Part shown: positions 4,573 to 6,526 of the stretch, piece by piece
How the letters are laid out: each line of letters begins with the position of its first letter
Position numbering within the stretch: the first letter of the stretch is position 1
Assembly: GCA_029555925.1 (NCBI GenBank)
Contig: JAKPQU010000564.1
Location: 1-6,526, forward strand
Length of the DNA: 6,526 nucleotides
Direction: 5' to 3'
Source: Bacillota bacterium
GTDB lineage: Bacteria > Eremiobacterota > SpSt-956 > JAKJGF01
Notes under the pieces: model-generated
Told to the model about the DNA's origin: nothing
Database searches by the model: none
What the model saw: the letters and a program-made list of their open reading frames with translations, nothing else
Translations under genes and position numbers: made by a program

Positions 4573-6360
4573 ATGAAAAAAAATATTGTACTGGTTATAG
4601 CATTGGGAATAACAGGTCTTATAGGATTTATTTATTCTGCAATTTTTTTTATTACAAATCTTGCCGGCTATTATGTAACCCATCCGACTGATATAGTAGG
4701 CATTATCATCCTTATGGCAGTAGCTCTTACGTCCAGTTACTTTTCGGTGGAAATGCCTCAGCAGGGACAGGTCACGGTAAGCAGCGGTATATTCTACGCA
4801 TGTATGTTATTATTCGGGAAAGAAATAGCTATTTTAATATCTGTTATTTCCGTACTAGTAGTTGCCATAATAAACGGGCAGAAACTTAAAGAAATTATAT
4901 TTAAAACAGGACAGAATGTAGTATGTATTTTAATTGCAGGTATAGTATATTCTTCAATTGACAGGCAGAGCGGAACCGGTATGTTCCTGAACACCTGGAT
5001 GAATCTGCTGGCTATTGTAATATCTTTATTACTTTATTTCTTCCTGGATACAGCTATTATGTCTTTATTCATATCAACACAGGAAGAGCTTAATTTCAGA
5101 CATGTATGGGAATGGCACTGGGGAGAAATATGGCTTTATTATATATGCGTTTTGCCTCTCGGTGTAAGTATTGCCGTATTCTATCGTATTAATCTACCTA
5201 TTTCTTCTATTTTTGCAATTTTACCAATTTATTTACTGCAGAGAATTTATAATTCTATAAAAATACAGGGAGTCCTTTCAAATGTAACTGCAACAGCTCA
5301 GACTGCAGTTGACAAAGAGGTTGAAGCAGTAATTGTCAAAGGAGAGCATGTCCAGAAAGAGTTAGAAAAAGAAAAGAAAAATCTGGAAATATTACTTCAG
5401 GCCAGCCAGGAACTCGGCAACAGCCTCAAGTTAGAAGATACCTATGAAGTTATTAACAGAATGATCAAGAAACTGGTTTCATGTCAGACCTGTATAGTTT
5501 TTCTCATAAAAGACGTGGAAGGAGAACCACAGCTTGTAGCTGAAGAAGTGACCGGACCTTACAGAGAATATGTATTTACAGTTAAAACATTTCCCATATC
5601 TTCCTCTGAAACAATAGTAGGATGGGTTGCATCGGAAAGAAAGCCCTATATTATAGCAGATACTGAAGTTGAAAAAAACCCTCCTCCTATGATAAGATAT
5701 GAACGTTCCGAAATGGCAGTACCTCTGATAAGTAAAGATGAATGCATAGGTGTTATATATGTGGGACAGCAAAAAGCCAACGCTTTCAGTCATGACGATT
5801 TAAATCTCTTAAGTACTCTGGCAAACCAGACTTCTATTGCCGTTACAAATGCAAAGCTCTATGAAAAAACCCATAATATGGCAACTACAGACGGTCTGAC
5901 CGGTCTTTATACACACAGATACTTCCAGGAAAAACTCGAAGAAGAAGTTCAGAAAGCACAGAGATATCAAACACATATGGCCATGCTTATGGTAGATACG
6001 GATCACTTCAAACAATATAATGACACTTACGGCCATCCTGATGGCGATATGTTATTAAAGGAGATATGCAAATTATTGAAAAGTTATGTCCGTGATACAG
6101 ATATAGTCTGTAGATACGGAGGAGATGAATTTACCCTCATACTGGTTGAAGCAGATAAAAAAACTGCCATAAATACGGCAGAAAGAATAAGACAGGCAAT
6201 ACAACTCAGATTAAACCAGAGAGATGTAAAAATAACAGCAAGTATCGGAGTTGCCAGTTACCCGGAAGATGCTACAAATAAAACAGATCTCATGGCACAG
6301 GCAGACGCTTCCGTATATAAAGCAAAACATGGCGGTAGAAACAGAGTCTGCTATCCATAA
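4573..6360 (+). CDS. Membrane-anchored GAF-GGDEF diguanylate cyclase
   Basis: The 595-residue product should make c-di-GMP from two GTP. Residues 1-225 hold about eight hydrophobic segments (near 4-27, 40-56, 68-82, 84-100, 113-128, 140-168, 186-206 and 209-223), a multi-pass N-terminal sensor region of a type seen in other signalling proteins; I cannot name it safely. A charged coiled linker (about 245-280) leads to a GAF domain (285-430). The GGDEF domain is 437-595. TTDGLTGLYTHRYF opens it; D475 in VDTDHFKQYND is the metal-site aspartate; RYGGDEF (514-520) is an intact active site; and R507-x-x-D510 upstream is a complete inhibitory I-site. Activity and product feedback are therefore expected. 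It begins 34 nt after the glycosyltransferase. The first downstream Met is residue 48, which would remove the first membrane segment, so 4573 is kept despite only a weak AGG 7 nt upstream. Confidence 0.93.
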   Translation: MKKNIVLVIALGITGLIGFIYSAIFFITNLAGYYVTHPTDIVGIIILMAVALTSSYFSVEMPQQGQVTVSSGIFYACMLLFGKEIAILISVISVLVVAIINGQKLKEIIFKTGQNVVCILIAGIVYSSIDRQSGTGMFLNTWMNLLAIVISLLLYFFLDTAIMSLFISTQEELNFRHVWEWHWGEIWLYYICVLPLGVSIAVFYRINLPISSIFAILPIYLLQRIYNSIKIQGVLSNVTATAQTAVDKEVEAVIVKGEHVQKELEKEKKNLEILLQASQELGNSLKLEDTYEVINRMIKKLVSCQTCIVFLIKDVEGEPQLVAEEVTGPYREYVFTVKTFPISSSETIVGWVASERKPYIIADTEVEKNPPPMIRYERSEMAVPLISKDECIGVIYVGQQKANAFSHDDLNLLSTLANQTSIAVTNAKLYEKTHNMATTDGLTGLYTHRYFQEKLEEEVQKAQRYQTHMAMLMVDTDHFKQYNDTYGHPDGDMLLKEICKLLKSYVRDTDIVCRYGGDEFTLILVEADKKTAINTAERIRQAIQLRLNQRDVKITASIGVASYPEDATNKTDLMAQADASVYKAKHGGRNRVCYP

Positions 6361-6434
6361 AACGTGACGCATAACAGGGGAGGAACAGCTTCTAATTCTA
6401 AATACCACAACAGATAAGTTAGTAACATTTTATC
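6361..6434. other. Short non-coding stretch after the cyclase gene
   Basis: No gene, hairpin with a T tract or promoter stands out between the cyclase stop codon and the repeat element. Transcription leaving the cyclase gene would run into the palindromic element. Confidence 0.5.
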
Positions 6435-6526
6435 AGCTTCTGCCTGACAGGCTCTTACGAAGAAAAATAATTTGCCTTATTTAATTTGTTTTGCAGACAA
6501 TAAATTAACCACTGGTTAATTTCTAA
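6435..6526. repeat. Palindromic MITE-like repeat element, copy 2 (right part outside the window)
   Basis: The copy starts with the left terminal inverted repeat AGCTTCTGCCTGACAGGCTC (plus T) at 6435-6455. This contains the 11-bp palindrome GCCTGACAGGC. Bases 6444-6510 match 1-67 with two differences. After that the copies diverge. Here the centre has its own perfect 9-bp inverted repeat, AAATTAACC (6502-6510) and GGTTAATTT (6514-6522), while copy 1 has only remnants of it. The window ends inside the element. Confidence 0.7.

Noticed and set aside
5479..6408. Several leftward ORFs of 65-104 codons across the cyclase gene
   Set aside because: They are antisense to the GAF and GGDEF coding frame, have no ribosome binding sites and encode Cys/Phe-rich sequence with no domain likeness.
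1..6526. Circular molecule with overlapping ends
   Set aside because: The similar ends are two diverged copies of a repeat: they differ at positions 50 and 65 and then lose similarity, so they are not a terminal overlap.

Overview
This is an AT-rich bacterial window of 6526 bases. It favours AGA for Arg and ATA for Ile, and its Shine-Dalgarno sites are strong AAGGAGG type. It holds one leftward gene and four rightward genes. The mix of a PTS EIIB subunit, signal-peptide proteins with Thr/Pro-rich linkers and PD40 propeller repeats, a GT4 glycosyltransferase and a membrane GAF-GGDEF protein does not identify a known species. It would fit a low-GC Firmicute-like bacterium or a poorly characterised candidate phylum. 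That placement is inference only.

Layout. Bases 1-136 are most of an imperfect palindromic element. A second, partial copy in the same orientation occupies the right end (6435-6526), so the gene block lies between two copies of a dispersed repeat. Next comes a leftward gene for a small lactose/cellobiose-type PTS EIIB protein (297-602). It has a good sigma70-type promoter (683-712), with two tandem 32-bp direct repeats (719-782) immediately upstream that look like regulator sites. The 551-base divergent intergenic region (603-1153) also carries degenerate heptamer repeats, a strong extended -10 promoter facing right (971-1000), and a leader of about 147 nt with a palindrome and a 15-bp tandem duplication.

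The rightward block starts with two exported proteins 22 nt apart. The first (1154-2206) appears to combine a beta-sandwich domain, a chagasin-like (I42) cysteine-protease-inhibitor domain and a C-terminal OB-fold-like domain. The second (2229-3302) has a unique N-terminal domain, a long Thr/Pro/Val linker and only three PD40/TolB-like beta-propeller repeats. A GT4 glycosyltransferase follows (about 3387-4538), then a membrane-anchored GAF-GGDEF diguanylate cyclase (4573-6360) with an intact catalytic motif and inhibitory I-site. The 34-nt gap between these last two can form two mutually exclusive hairpins. One is terminator-like, with its T7 tract touching the start codon, so the cyclase may be controlled by attenuation or by start-site occlusion.

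How the genes work together: a cell-envelope theme (two exported proteins, a glycosyltransferase, and a membrane c-di-GMP enzyme) is plausible but rests on proximity alone. I see no defence island, CRISPR array, toxin-antitoxin pair, transposase, tRNA or rRNA. The parts most likely to be new are the domain architecture of the first exported protein, the hairpin switch before the cyclase gene, the 32-bp tandem operator-like repeats, and the palindromic element at both ends.
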